A DNA stretch of 64,000 nucleotides from Mucilaginibacter sp. KACC 22773 (GTDB lineage Bacteria > Bacteroidota > Bacteroidia > Sphingobacteriales > Sphingobacteriaceae): the NCBI RefSeq assembly GCF_028736215.1, contig NZ_CP117883.1, forward strand, positions 372,001-436,000, in the 5' to 3' direction. Numbering within the stretch: the stretch's first letter is position 1; every line of letters starts with the position of its first letter. The notes below the pieces were generated by a model. That model saw nothing but the letters and a program-made list of their open reading frames with translations. It was not told the DNA's origin and did not search any database. Positions 53,752 to 61,402 of this stretch are shown here, piece after piece. The translations under genes and the position numbers were made by a program.

Positions 53752-54432
53752 ATGTATAAATATTTGTTAATTACTGGTTTTATGATGCTGTTTGCCTTTG
53801 CCGCCACAGCGCAGCAACAGCACACAGATACGGCATCGGTAACCAAAAAAGATACTGTTAAAAAGGCATCAGGTACTGCGCCGGGTTCCTTTGCGCCGCC
53901 TATAAAAAAAGAGAAAGTATACCATCCCGATACCACCCATAGTCCGCATAAGGCGGTAATGCATTCGCTGATGATACCCGGCTGGGGGCAGCTGTACAAC
54001 CACCGCTGGTGGAAAGTGCCTATTATTTACACAGGTATTGGTCTGCTGGCGTCTGCGGTTATATTTAACCAGCGGTATTATAACGAGTTTAATGTACTTG
54101 CCCATTACTATAAAAGCGGTGTTGCCCCGGTAAAGGGCGATGCCTATTATGACGAGTATATAGCTTATACAAGCAACCAGGTACCCGCCCAAAATATATA
54201 TGATGCGCTCGACAGCTATCGCCGCAACCGCGATTTAAGTATCCTGGGTATTTTGGGTGCATGGGGCATTCAAGCCATTGATGCCTATATTGATGCCAAG
54301 TTTATTCATTCGTACTCGGTTGATAATAACTTTGGTTTTAAGGTTAGCCCGGGCTTAATCAACCAGCCGGTTTATGCGCAAACGGCATTCGGTAGCTATA
54401 TTCCGGCTGTAAAAGTTACCTTTACGTTTTAA
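53752..54432 (+). CDS. DUF5683 inner-membrane or periplasmic protein
   Basis: The 226-residue product has a signal peptide or anchor (MYKYLLITGFMMLFAFAATAQQ). A Lys/Pro-rich linker and the DUF5683 core follow: HKAVMHSLMIPGWGQLYNHRWWKVPIIYTGIGLLASA, with a hydrophobic helix, YNEF, DSYRRNRDLSILGILGAWGIQAIDAYIDA and a final beta strand. The function of DUF5683 is unknown; the genomic link to parAB, dapB and lepB is conserved in Bacteroidota. Flanked by the 36-nt inverted repeats at 53430 and 54516. Confidence 0.87.
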   Translation: MYKYLLITGFMMLFAFAATAQQQHTDTASVTKKDTVKKASGTAPGSFAPPIKKEKVYHPDTTHSPHKAVMHSLMIPGWGQLYNHRWWKVPIIYTGIGLLASAVIFNQRYYNEFNVLAHYYKSGVAPVKGDAYYDEYIAYTSNQVPAQNIYDALDSYRRNRDLSILGILGAWGIQAIDAYIDAKFIHSYSVDNNFGFKVSPGLINQPVYAQTAFGSYIPAVKVTFTF

Positions 54433-54515
54433 GAGCACATTTATAGTTAGCTATCGATGCAATTCATGAGTTAACACAAAAGTTCCCGGAATTAACTAAA
54501 ATTAACCTAATATTG

Positions 54516-54551
54516 TTTTCTGTCTTGATTCCTGACTCTAACATCTTGACT
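54516..54551. repeat. Right arm of the 36-nt inverted repeat flanking the DUF5683 gene
   Basis: Starts TTTTCTGTCTTGATTCCTGA and continues ...CTCTAACATCTTGACT. It is followed by further TCTTGACTCTTGACTTAACTC words before the dapB ATG at 54581. Confidence 0.75.
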
Positions 54552-54580
54552 CTTGACTTAACTCAACACATACATTAAAA

Positions 54581-55330
54581 ATGAAAATAGCGTTACTGGG
54601 CTACGGAAAAATGGGCAAAATGATTGAAAAAATTGCCCTTAGCCGCAATCATGAAATTGTTTTAACCATCGATCACGAAAACCTGCACGAGCTTACTGCC
54701 GAAAACCTGCAAAAGGCCGATGCCGTAATTGAGTTTAGCATGCCGGCAACGGTATTGGCCAATATCCAGCATTGCTTTAATGCCGGTGTACCCATAATAG
54801 TAGGCACCACCGGCTGGTATGATAAATTGGATGAGGTAAAACAACAATGCCAGGATAGTAACGCTTCATTAATGTATGCCACTAATTTTAGCGTAGGGGT
54901 AAATATATTTTTCCATATCAATAAGATGCTGGCCAGGGTGATGAATAACTATCCCTACTACGATGTACAGGTAGAAGAGATTCACCACATGCAAAAACTG
55001 GATGCCCCAAGCGGCACCGCCATTACTATTGCCGAAGGGATTATCGATAACCTCGACTCCAAAAAAGACTGGCTGAACGTGCTGACTACAGATGACCGGC
55101 CCGACGACGAAACCCCGCTGCCCGATCAGCTATTGATAGAATCGCTGCGAATTGACAGCGTACCCGGCACCCATACCGTTATTTACGATTCGGAGGTGGA
55201 TACTATCGAATTTAAACATACCGCGCATAACCGTAGCGGCTTTGCCCTTGGCGCGGTATTGGCCGCCGAATGGATACTGGGCAAAAAGGGCTTTTACACG
55301 GTTGATGCCATGTTTGATTTTAAAAGCTAA
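54581..55330 (+). CDS. dapB: 4-hydroxy-tetrahydrodipicolinate reductase DapB
   Basis: The 249-residue enzyme has an N-terminal dinucleotide-binding start MKIALLGYGKMGKMI and VIEFSMPATVLANIQ. The central block is IVGTTGWYDKLDEV, TNFSVGVNIFFHINKML and VEEIHHMQKLDAPSGTAI, containing the catalytic His and Lys of DapB. It reduces the heterocyclic intermediate of the lysine/diaminopimelate pathway with NAD(P)H. At 249 residues it is slightly shorter than the E. coli enzyme (273). It is followed 14 bases later by the first signal peptidase gene. Confidence 0.95.
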   Translation: MKIALLGYGKMGKMIEKIALSRNHEIVLTIDHENLHELTAENLQKADAVIEFSMPATVLANIQHCFNAGVPIIVGTTGWYDKLDEVKQQCQDSNASLMYATNFSVGVNIFFHINKMLARVMNNYPYYDVQVEEIHHMQKLDAPSGTAITIAEGIIDNLDSKKDWLNVLTTDDRPDDETPLPDQLLIESLRIDSVPGTHTVIYDSEVDTIEFKHTAHNRSGFALGAVLAAEWILGKKGFYTVDAMFDFKS

Positions 55331-55344
55331 CCCCCGTTTTATCA

Positions 55345-56802
55345 ATGGATATAGCGGGTTACGCAGGCGTTTATTTGCTGTTGGCCCCTGTATTGTTATT
55401 GATGCAGGTTGGCCTTTGGAAGCTGTTTCAAAAAGCCGGCCGCCATGGCTGGGAATCGTTGATCCCGGTATACACTACCTATGTAATGCTGAAGTTAAGC
55501 GGCAGGCCTGTGTGGTTGCTGCTGCTGTTATTGATACCAGGTATCGGTTTTATTGTAACTATTGGCATCACCATTGATTTTGTGAAAAGCTTTGGCAAAA
55601 CAAAAATGCGCCAGATAGCCGGCGCGGTACTTTTGCCATTCATCTTTTTGCCCAAATGGGGTTTTGATGAAAATACCCGGTACCTGGGCCAATCGACCAG
55701 CCATGAGTTTCGCGAAGAATATCACCACCTTTTACATAAATCATCGGCCCGCGAATGGGCCGAGACTGTTTTTTTTGCTGTGCTGGCGGTTACGCTTATC
55801 CGTTTGCTGCTTATTGAAGCTTATACCATACCATCTTCATCTATGGAAAGCTCGCTCATGGTAGGCGATTACCTGTTTGTGAGTAAGCTTAACTACGGCG
55901 CCCGGTTGCCTATAACACCGGTTTCATTTCCGTTTACACATAACACCATGCCCGGCATGGGTATCAAATCATATTGGGATGGCATCAAACTCCCATACTT
56001 TCGGCTGCCGGGTTTTGGCGATATCAAAAAGGGCGATGTAGTGGTTTTTAACTTCCCGATGGAGGCCGATTCGCCATGGTACCGGCCGGTTGATAAGCGC
56101 GAGCATTACATTAAACGTTGCGAGGCAACCCCCGGCGATAATGTGAGGTTGATAAGCGGCCAGGTGTATATTAATGGCCAGCCCGTGCCACCACCGCCTA
56201 ATGCCGAGATGGAATATGCCATACACACCGATAGCAACACATTTAACTTAAATCCCGAGCTGATTTATAAACTTCATATATCCAATATCCAGGGCTTTAC
56301 AAGTACCGATTATCTGATGACCATGACGCGGCAATCGTCGCTGGCGTTAAAAAAAGTTGGGGGTGTCAAATACATCAGGCCTAATATCCAGTTTGGGGGC
56401 GTGTATGATCCCGAAGTATTTCCGCATAATCCGGGCCACCGCTGGAATGTGGATAATCTTGGCCCCTTTACCGTGCCCAAACGCGGCCTCACAGTAAAAT
56501 TGGACACGTTTAACCTCCCAATTTACCGCCGCGCTATCGAAGTTTACGAAGACAACAAGCTACAGATAAAAGGCGGCACCATCAGCATCAACGGCCACCA
56601 AACCAATACCTACACATTTAAAATGGACTACTATTGGGTGATGGGTGATAACCGGCACAATTCCATCGACTCCCGCTTCTGGGGTTTTGTACCCGAAGAC
56701 CACATTGTAGGCAAAGCCATCTTTGTTTGGATGAGTTGGGATACCAATGCCCCTTTTACCGATAAAATACGCTGGGACAGGGTGATGCGAATAATCAGGT
56801 GA
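55345..56802 (+). CDS. lepB: Signal peptidase I (LepB), copy 1, with N-terminal DUF5684 membrane domain
   Basis: The 485-residue protein has an N-terminal membrane domain of ~110 residues (YAGVYLLLAPVLLLMQVGLWKLFQKAGRHGWESLIPVY... DUF5684 type), a further helix, then the peptidase. The catalytic pair is Ser166 in PSSSMESSLMVGDYLFVSK and Lys257 in HYIKRCEATPGD; box D/E reads MGDNRHNSIDSRFWGFVPEDH. A ~110-residue insertion lies between the catalytic Lys and box D. It cleaves signal peptides on the periplasmic face. Two paralogues follow downstream. Confidence 0.92.
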   Translation: MDIAGYAGVYLLLAPVLLLMQVGLWKLFQKAGRHGWESLIPVYTTYVMLKLSGRPVWLLLLLLIPGIGFIVTIGITIDFVKSFGKTKMRQIAGAVLLPFIFLPKWGFDENTRYLGQSTSHEFREEYHHLLHKSSAREWAETVFFAVLAVTLIRLLLIEAYTIPSSSMESSLMVGDYLFVSKLNYGARLPITPVSFPFTHNTMPGMGIKSYWDGIKLPYFRLPGFGDIKKGDVVVFNFPMEADSPWYRPVDKREHYIKRCEATPGDNVRLISGQVYINGQPVPPPPNAEMEYAIHTDSNTFNLNPELIYKLHISNIQGFTSTDYLMTMTRQSSLALKKVGGVKYIRPNIQFGGVYDPEVFPHNPGHRWNVDNLGPFTVPKRGLTVKLDTFNLPIYRRAIEVYEDNKLQIKGGTISINGHQTNTYTFKMDYYWVMGDNRHNSIDSRFWGFVPEDHIVGKAIFVWMSWDTNAPFTDKIRWDRVMRIIR

Positions 56803-57416
56803 TGTTTTTAGATGTGCAGATTGTGGATGTGCAGATTGTGGATGTGCAGATATGCAAATTTCAGATGTGGAGATGAAATCCCCATGCCATACGGGTGAGC
56901 TGCGGCCGGGCTCGAAAAAGTAGCAATGATTTGGTTTAAAATGAGGTTGTTTTGGTTTGTTCTGTTTATAGCCATATGTTTTGTTTGCACATCAGGGCTT
57001 GTTCAACACGAATCAGAGGCGTAGCCTCGGCCAATTTGGTAGCCACGGGTTTTAACCCGTGAAGAAAACGGGTGAGCGCCGTAGGTTCGATCCATATGAG
57101 CAATGCGTATAGTCGTTCAAGATTGCCCTGAAAAGTACCTGCAAATAGTATTAGGTATCAGATTTTTGAAGTAAAGAACCATATTTTTCAACTTTCGGAC
57201 TTCCCGACAAAAGACTTTCGGACTTAATCTTCATATTGCCTTTTTGAAATTGCATATTTGCACCGCTAAGCGGGTAACATATTGCTTACATGGTAGTCAT
57301 AGGGAAATAATTAATAATATATTCATCAAAAAATAGACAAATTTGTGAAATATAAGTGTGCATTGATCTTAATCATCTGCACATCTGAAATTTGAAATTT
57401 GCACATCTGATCAAAA
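56803..57416. other. 614-base repeat-rich gap between signal peptidase genes
   Basis: No gene is visible. It contains a 15-base tandem repeat (GATGTGCAGATTGTG, 2.7 copies, 56811-56850), a run of hairpins at 57016-57061, TTTCGGACTT words at about 57193-57226, and CATCTGCACATCTGAAATTTG at the end (57374-57394), which mirrors the first tandem. These arms sit at both ends of the gap and could pair. Confidence 0.65.
57016..57061. repeat. REP-like hairpins (GAGGC/GCCTC and CACGGGTT/AACCCGTG)
   Basis: GAGGC-GTA-GCCTC occurs at 57016-57028 (loop GTA). A nearly perfect palindrome CACGGGTT-TT-AACCCGTG lies at 57044-57061 and is followed by GAAAACGGGTGAGCGCCG. The sequence style matches REP elements associated with RAYT-type tyrosine transposases, but no transposase gene is in the window. 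Confidence 0.6.
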
Positions 57417-58559
57417 ATGAACTGGAAATTCTGGAAGAAAGATAAAACCACGCCGAAAAAGAAAAAAGGGGCCATCCGTGAGTGGGCCGATGCCATTTTA
57501 TTTGCAGTTATAGCGGCCACCCTCATCCGTACGCTTTTTATTGAAGCGTATGTAATCCCCAGCGGATCGATGGAAAGCTCATTGCTAATTGGCGATTACC
57601 TTTTTGTAAGCAAGGTTAACTATGGCGCACGGATGCCTATAACACCACTGGCTATACCGTTTACGGCCCACACCATTCCGTTTACCGAAACCAAATCGTA
57701 CCTGGATGTAAAATTGCCTTATTATCGCCTGCCAGGCCTTAGCGACATTAAAAAAGGCGATATAGTGGTATTTAACCTGCCAATGGAGGCCGATTCGCCA
57801 TATTACCGCCCGGTTGACAGGCGCGAGAACATTATTAAACGCTGCCAGGGTACGCCCGGCGATACCTTAAGCCTGGTAAATGCGCAGGTATACATCAACG
57901 GCAAACCCGAACTGGCTTCGGTAACCGGCGAGATGGCATATAAGGTAAAAACCGACGGCAGTACAATTAACCCCGAACTGATCAATGAACTGCATTTGAC
58001 CGACATAGCTTATTACGAAAATTCGACTACCGATTTTAGAACAAACACCACGATAGAATCGGCCAATAAGTTGAAAAGTTATTCCAATATTAAGTCGGTA
58101 ACGCCTGATATTGCTATCAAAGGCGTGGTTGATGATTTTAACCCGGTTTACCCGCTATCGCACCCCGACTACAAAATAGGTACTATGCCTCGCTACGGCT
58201 GGAATGTAGACAACTTTGGCCCCGTTATCATCCCCAAAAAAGGGTGGACGGTTAAGCTGGATAGTCTTAATTTTCCCATATACGGCCGCGCTATTGCCGT
58301 TTATGAACATAATACAGTTAAAGTTAATGGCAAGGATATTTTTATAAACGGAAAAAAAGCCGATACTTACACCTTTAAAATGAACTATTATTGGATGATG
58401 GGCGATAACCGCCATAACTCCACCGATTCGCGCTATTGGGGCTTTTTGCCCGAAGATCACGTGGTTGGCAAAGCCTTGTTTACCTGGATGAGTATTGATA
58501 GTACGGCATCGTTTGCAAATAAAATAAGGTGGAGCAGGTTGTTCAGGGGCATAAAATAG
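57417..58559 (+). CDS. lepB: Signal peptidase I (LepB), copy 2, short form
   Basis: The 380-residue protein lacks the N-terminal DUF5684 domain: it begins with a basic segment (NWKFWKKDKTTPKKKKGAIREWADA) and one membrane helix (ILFAVIAATLIRTLFIEAY). The catalytic Ser51 is in PSGSMESSLLIGDYLFVSK and Lys141 in NIIKRCQGTPGD; box E is MMGDNRHNSTDSRYWGF. A ~100-residue insertion separates Lys from box E, as in its paralogues. It is placed between the two long forms. It lies 23 bases before copy 3, so copies 2 and 3 are probably co-transcribed. Confidence 0.9.
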   Translation: MNWKFWKKDKTTPKKKKGAIREWADAILFAVIAATLIRTLFIEAYVIPSGSMESSLLIGDYLFVSKVNYGARMPITPLAIPFTAHTIPFTETKSYLDVKLPYYRLPGLSDIKKGDIVVFNLPMEADSPYYRPVDRRENIIKRCQGTPGDTLSLVNAQVYINGKPELASVTGEMAYKVKTDGSTINPELINELHLTDIAYYENSTTDFRTNTTIESANKLKSYSNIKSVTPDIAIKGVVDDFNPVYPLSHPDYKIGTMPRYGWNVDNFGPVIIPKKGWTVKLDSLNFPIYGRAIAVYEHNTVKVNGKDIFINGKKADTYTFKMNYYWMMGDNRHNSTDSRYWGFLPEDHVVGKALFTWMSIDSTASFANKIRWSRLFRGIK

Positions 58560-58582
58560 CTGTTACTTAAAGAAAATATATA

Positions 58583-60052
58583 GTGAATATTATAATTGCG
58601 TTTTTGTTATTTGTAGTTCTGCCTTTTATTGGTTTATATAAATTATTTGAAAAAGCCGGCAGGCCGGGTTGGGAGGGTGTAATACCCGTTTATAATATTT
58701 ACGTAATGATAAAACTGAGTGGCAGGCCATTATGGTGGCTGGCACTTATGTTATTACCAGGGTTAAATATATTGGTGTTTATTGGCCTTATGGTTGACTT
58801 TTTAAAGTCGTATGGCAAGTTTTCATTGAGCGAACATATCGGCGGTGTTGCACTGCCTTTTATATTTTTGCCAAAATGGGGTTTTGATAAAGATACTAAG
58901 TATGTTGGCCCATCGGCCAGCCTGGAGTTTAGGGAGAAATATAAAAAGGCACTTAAAAAAACTGTTGCACGCGAATGGGCCGATGCCATTATTTTCGCGG
59001 TGATAGCTGCTACACTGATTCGCACGCTGTTTATTGAAGCGTACGTAATTCCGAGTGCATCTATGGAAAGTTCGTTACTTATTGGCGATTACCTGTTTGT
59101 GAGCAAGGTAAACTATGGCGCACGGTTGCCCATGACACCTGTAGCCTTTCCGTTTGCACACCATACCATGCCCCTTATTAATACTAAGGCTTATTGGGAC
59201 GGCATCGAGCTGCCTTATTACCGCCTGCCCGGTTTAAGCGACATTAAAAAAGGCGATGTGGTGGTATTTAACTACCCTATGGATGCTGATGCCCCTTTGA
59301 GCCGCCCGGTTGATAAACGAGAGAATTTTATAAAACGCTGCCAGGGTACCCCCGGCGATACGCTAAGTGTTGTTAAGGCGCAGGTATATATTAATGGCAA
59401 AGCCATGATAACGCCACCCAACGGCGAAATGAAATACATTGTTAAAACCGATGGCGACCAAATTAACAGCGATCTAATAACTGATCTTCATTTGTCGGAT
59501 ATAAAACCTTACGACAATCTCAGCTTTGAAACTAATACTACCAAACAGGCTGTCGAAGCTTTAAAAGGTTATTCAAATGTCAAATCGATACGGCCTGACA
59601 CCGCGACAAGTGGTCATGCCGATCCGTTGAATACAGTTTTTCCGGGATGGGTGCCAAATAACAAAACACTTGGAACGATGCCCGATTATAAATGGAATGT
59701 AGATAATTTTGGTCCCATCATTGTACCAAAAAGGGGGTGGACGGTAAAATTGGATAGCTTTACCTTTCCAATTTATAGCCGCGCTATCGAAATTTACGAA
59801 GGCAACAAAGTTGAAGTGGTTGGTAAAGACATCCTGATTAATGGTAAAAAAGCAGATAGCTATACCTTTAAAATGAATTACTATTTCATGATGGGCGATA
59901 ACCGCCATAACTCTGAAGATTCACGTTTCTGGGGTTTTGTTCCCGAAGATCATATTGTTGGCAAAGCCCTGTTTATCTGGATGAGTGTTGATGACCAGGC
60001 CAGCTTCCTGCACAAGATTAGGTGGAGCAGGTTGTTTAATGTTATTAGATAG
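58583..60052 (+). CDS. lepB: Signal peptidase I (LepB), copy 3, with N-terminal DUF5684 membrane domain
   Basis: The start is GTG at 58583. The 489-residue protein again carries the DUF5684-type membrane domain (FVVLPFIGLYKLFEKAGRPGWEGVIPVY...) before the peptidase core. The catalytic Ser160 lies in PSASMESSLLIGDYLFVSK and Lys251 in NFIKRCQGTPGD; box E is MMGDNRHNSEDSRFWGFVPED. It aligns with copy 1 over its whole length, and its peptidase core is closer to copy 2. A terminator follows at 60088-60125. Confidence 0.9.
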   Translation: MNIIIAFLLFVVLPFIGLYKLFEKAGRPGWEGVIPVYNIYVMIKLSGRPLWWLALMLLPGLNILVFIGLMVDFLKSYGKFSLSEHIGGVALPFIFLPKWGFDKDTKYVGPSASLEFREKYKKALKKTVAREWADAIIFAVIAATLIRTLFIEAYVIPSASMESSLLIGDYLFVSKVNYGARLPMTPVAFPFAHHTMPLINTKAYWDGIELPYYRLPGLSDIKKGDVVVFNYPMDADAPLSRPVDKRENFIKRCQGTPGDTLSVVKAQVYINGKAMITPPNGEMKYIVKTDGDQINSDLITDLHLSDIKPYDNLSFETNTTKQAVEALKGYSNVKSIRPDTATSGHADPLNTVFPGWVPNNKTLGTMPDYKWNVDNFGPIIVPKRGWTVKLDSFTFPIYSRAIEIYEGNKVEVVGKDILINGKKADSYTFKMNYYFMMGDNRHNSEDSRFWGFVPEDHIVGKALFIWMSVDDQASFLHKIRWSRLFNVIR

Positions 60053-60087
60053 GGACTAAAGTCAAAATTCAAAAGGAAAAATTCAAA

Positions 60088-60125
60088 AAAAGGGCAGTAA
60101 GCTAATTGGTTTACTGCCTTTTTTG
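60088..60125 (+). terminator. Rho-independent terminator after the signal peptidase cluster
   Basis: GGCAGTAA (60093-60100) pairs with TTACTGCC (60111-60118), with an A-rich left flank and a T6 right flank. It lies 40 bases after the copy 3 stop codon. Confidence 0.75.
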
Positions 60126-60212
60126 TTTTTTATAATATAAACGATTGAATAAGCTGAATTAGACTTACGAAGTATGCGGCTTGCCTTTGGCCTTTCACCT
60201 TTTACCTTTCGC

Positions 60213-60749
60213 CTAAAATCCGTCCAGTTCCTGCAAAAGCTCCAGGCCTGCTTCCCATGTTCCTAAACCAGATGCCGCGTTAATATGGCTGGCATCGCCT
60301 ATATTCACCAACTTACTGCCCCAGGAATCGGCAAATAGTTGGGCACGCTCGGGCGTTACATAAAAATCATTGGTACTCATTACCGTGGTGCTTTTAAATG
60401 GCAGCTTTATCAGCGGCACGGGTGCAAAGCCGGTTGTTCCGGCCGGGTAGCTTTGGGCTTCTGTGTCGCTTGGGGCAACCAGCAGGGCAGCTTTAATGGC
60501 TACATTATATTCCTTTGCCCAGTAGGCTATAGTGGCGCAGGCCAGGCTGTGGCCTACCAATATCACATCTTTAGGATCATGTCTGTCTACATAAGCCTGC
60601 AGGGTAGTTATCCAATCGGCACAAACGGGTGTTTCCCAGTCCTGCTGTTCAACGCGGATGAAACCAAACTGCTTTTCCCAAAGCGATTGCCAATGCTGCG
60701 GCCCTGAATTACCCAGGCCTGGAATTATGAGGATAGTTGATTTAAACAT
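60213..60749 (-). CDS. RBBP9/YdeN-type alpha/beta hydrolase
   Basis: The 178-residue protein has the compact fold of the RBBP9/YdeN family: ILIIPGLGNSGPQHWQSLWE at the start, catalytic Ser in LVGHSLACATI, an acidic region in STNDFYV and His in NIGDASHINAASG. These are putative serine hydrolases with unknown natural substrates, often short esterases. It is cytoplasmic and stands alone, 32 bases after the SRPBCC gene in the same direction. Confidence 0.88.
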   Translation of the reverse strand: MFKSTILIIPGLGNSGPQHWQSLWEKQFGFIRVEQQDWETPVCADWITTLQAYVDRHDPKDVILVGHSLACATIAYWAKEYNVAIKAALLVAPSDTEAQSYPAGTTGFAPVPLIKLPFKSTTVMSTNDFYVTPERAQLFADSWGSKLVNIGDASHINAASGLGTWEAGLELLQELDGF

Positions 60750-60781
60750 GATTTTACAAGATTAACAGGCTTTTTGAAAGC

Positions 60782-61267
60782 TTAACGCCGCGTTCCAACT
60801 CTCCCTTCAGGAGGCTGGGGGGCTTCCGCCGCTTTTTTAATTTCCTGGTTACGTTGTTTCAGCAAGCGGGTCATATATCGTTCCAAAAACAGGAAGTTAG
60901 CTATAATTCCTAAAAATCCCAAGGGGGCGTCAAACATAAAAATATCCTTCATCAGGGTTTGGTTATTGATGGGATAAAAATAATGTTCGTGGCGGAAGGC
61001 TTTAAATGCTCCCCGAACCATTTCATCGGTGAAGTATTTGGGATAATCCATTTCGGTAACCTTCGAGGTTAAGGTTTGCCAGATGCCGAAGTGCTTTGCC
61101 CGCCAGGTAACGGTTTCGCCCAGTTCAATAAGGCCGCTGGTACGCCCGGCTACGGCCGTTTCGCCGCTTTGCTGCATCGAATCTACATGCATATCAATGC
61201 TCCGGGCCAAATCGAAACACCGGGCAACGGGGGCGTTAATGTGGGTGGCTAATTCGATAATGGGCAT
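60782..61267 (-). CDS. SRPBCC-superfamily (polyketide cyclase-like) protein
   Basis: The 161-residue protein begins IELATHINAPVARCFDLARSIDMHVDS, the standard SRPBCC opening. It continues through WRAKHFGIWQTLTSKVTEMDYP and DIFMFDAPLGFLGIIANFLFLERYMTRLL. The ligand pocket fold suggests a lipid- or small-molecule-binding role; no enzyme activity can be assigned. The last residues (PQPPEGRVGTRR) come from DNA matching the GC-rich CTCCCTTCAGGAGG repeat type seen between genes, so the C-terminus appears to be repeat-derived. A TGTCATTGCGAG hairpin lies just upstream of its start (61288-61379). Confidence 0.78.
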   Translation of the reverse strand: MPIIELATHINAPVARCFDLARSIDMHVDSMQQSGETAVAGRTSGLIELGETVTWRAKHFGIWQTLTSKVTEMDYPKYFTDEMVRGAFKAFRHEHYFYPINNQTLMKDIFMFDAPLGFLGIIANFLFLERYMTRLLKQRNQEIKKAAEAPQPPEGRVGTRR

Positions 61268-61287
61268 GGTAAATAAAATTAAGCCAT

Positions 61288-61379
61288 CATGTCATTGCGA
61301 GGTACGAAGCAATCGCGAATTTGCAAAGCGGAAATGCAAAGTTTGCGATTGCCACGTCGTTCCTCCTCGCAATGACATG
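61288..61379. repeat. REP-like hairpin, GCGAG subtype
   Basis: The left arm begins CATGTCATTGCGAGGTACGA and runs on through AGCAATCGCGAATTTGC. The right arm (reverse complement) begins CATGTCATTGCGAGGAGGAA and continues CGACGTGGCAATCGCAAACTTTGC. The imperfect ~35-bp stem lies between the SRPBCC start and the asnS stop and is a relative of the copies at 46841, 47921 and 48501. Confidence 0.87.
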
Positions 61380-61402
61380 TTTTTTTTCAACAGAAACCCT
61401 GA

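Noticed and set aside
56811..57412. Possible CRISPR array from GATGTGCAGATTGTG repeats
   Set aside because: Only 2.7 tandem copies with no spacers, unequal words elsewhere and no cas genes; better explained as low-complexity tandem repeat.
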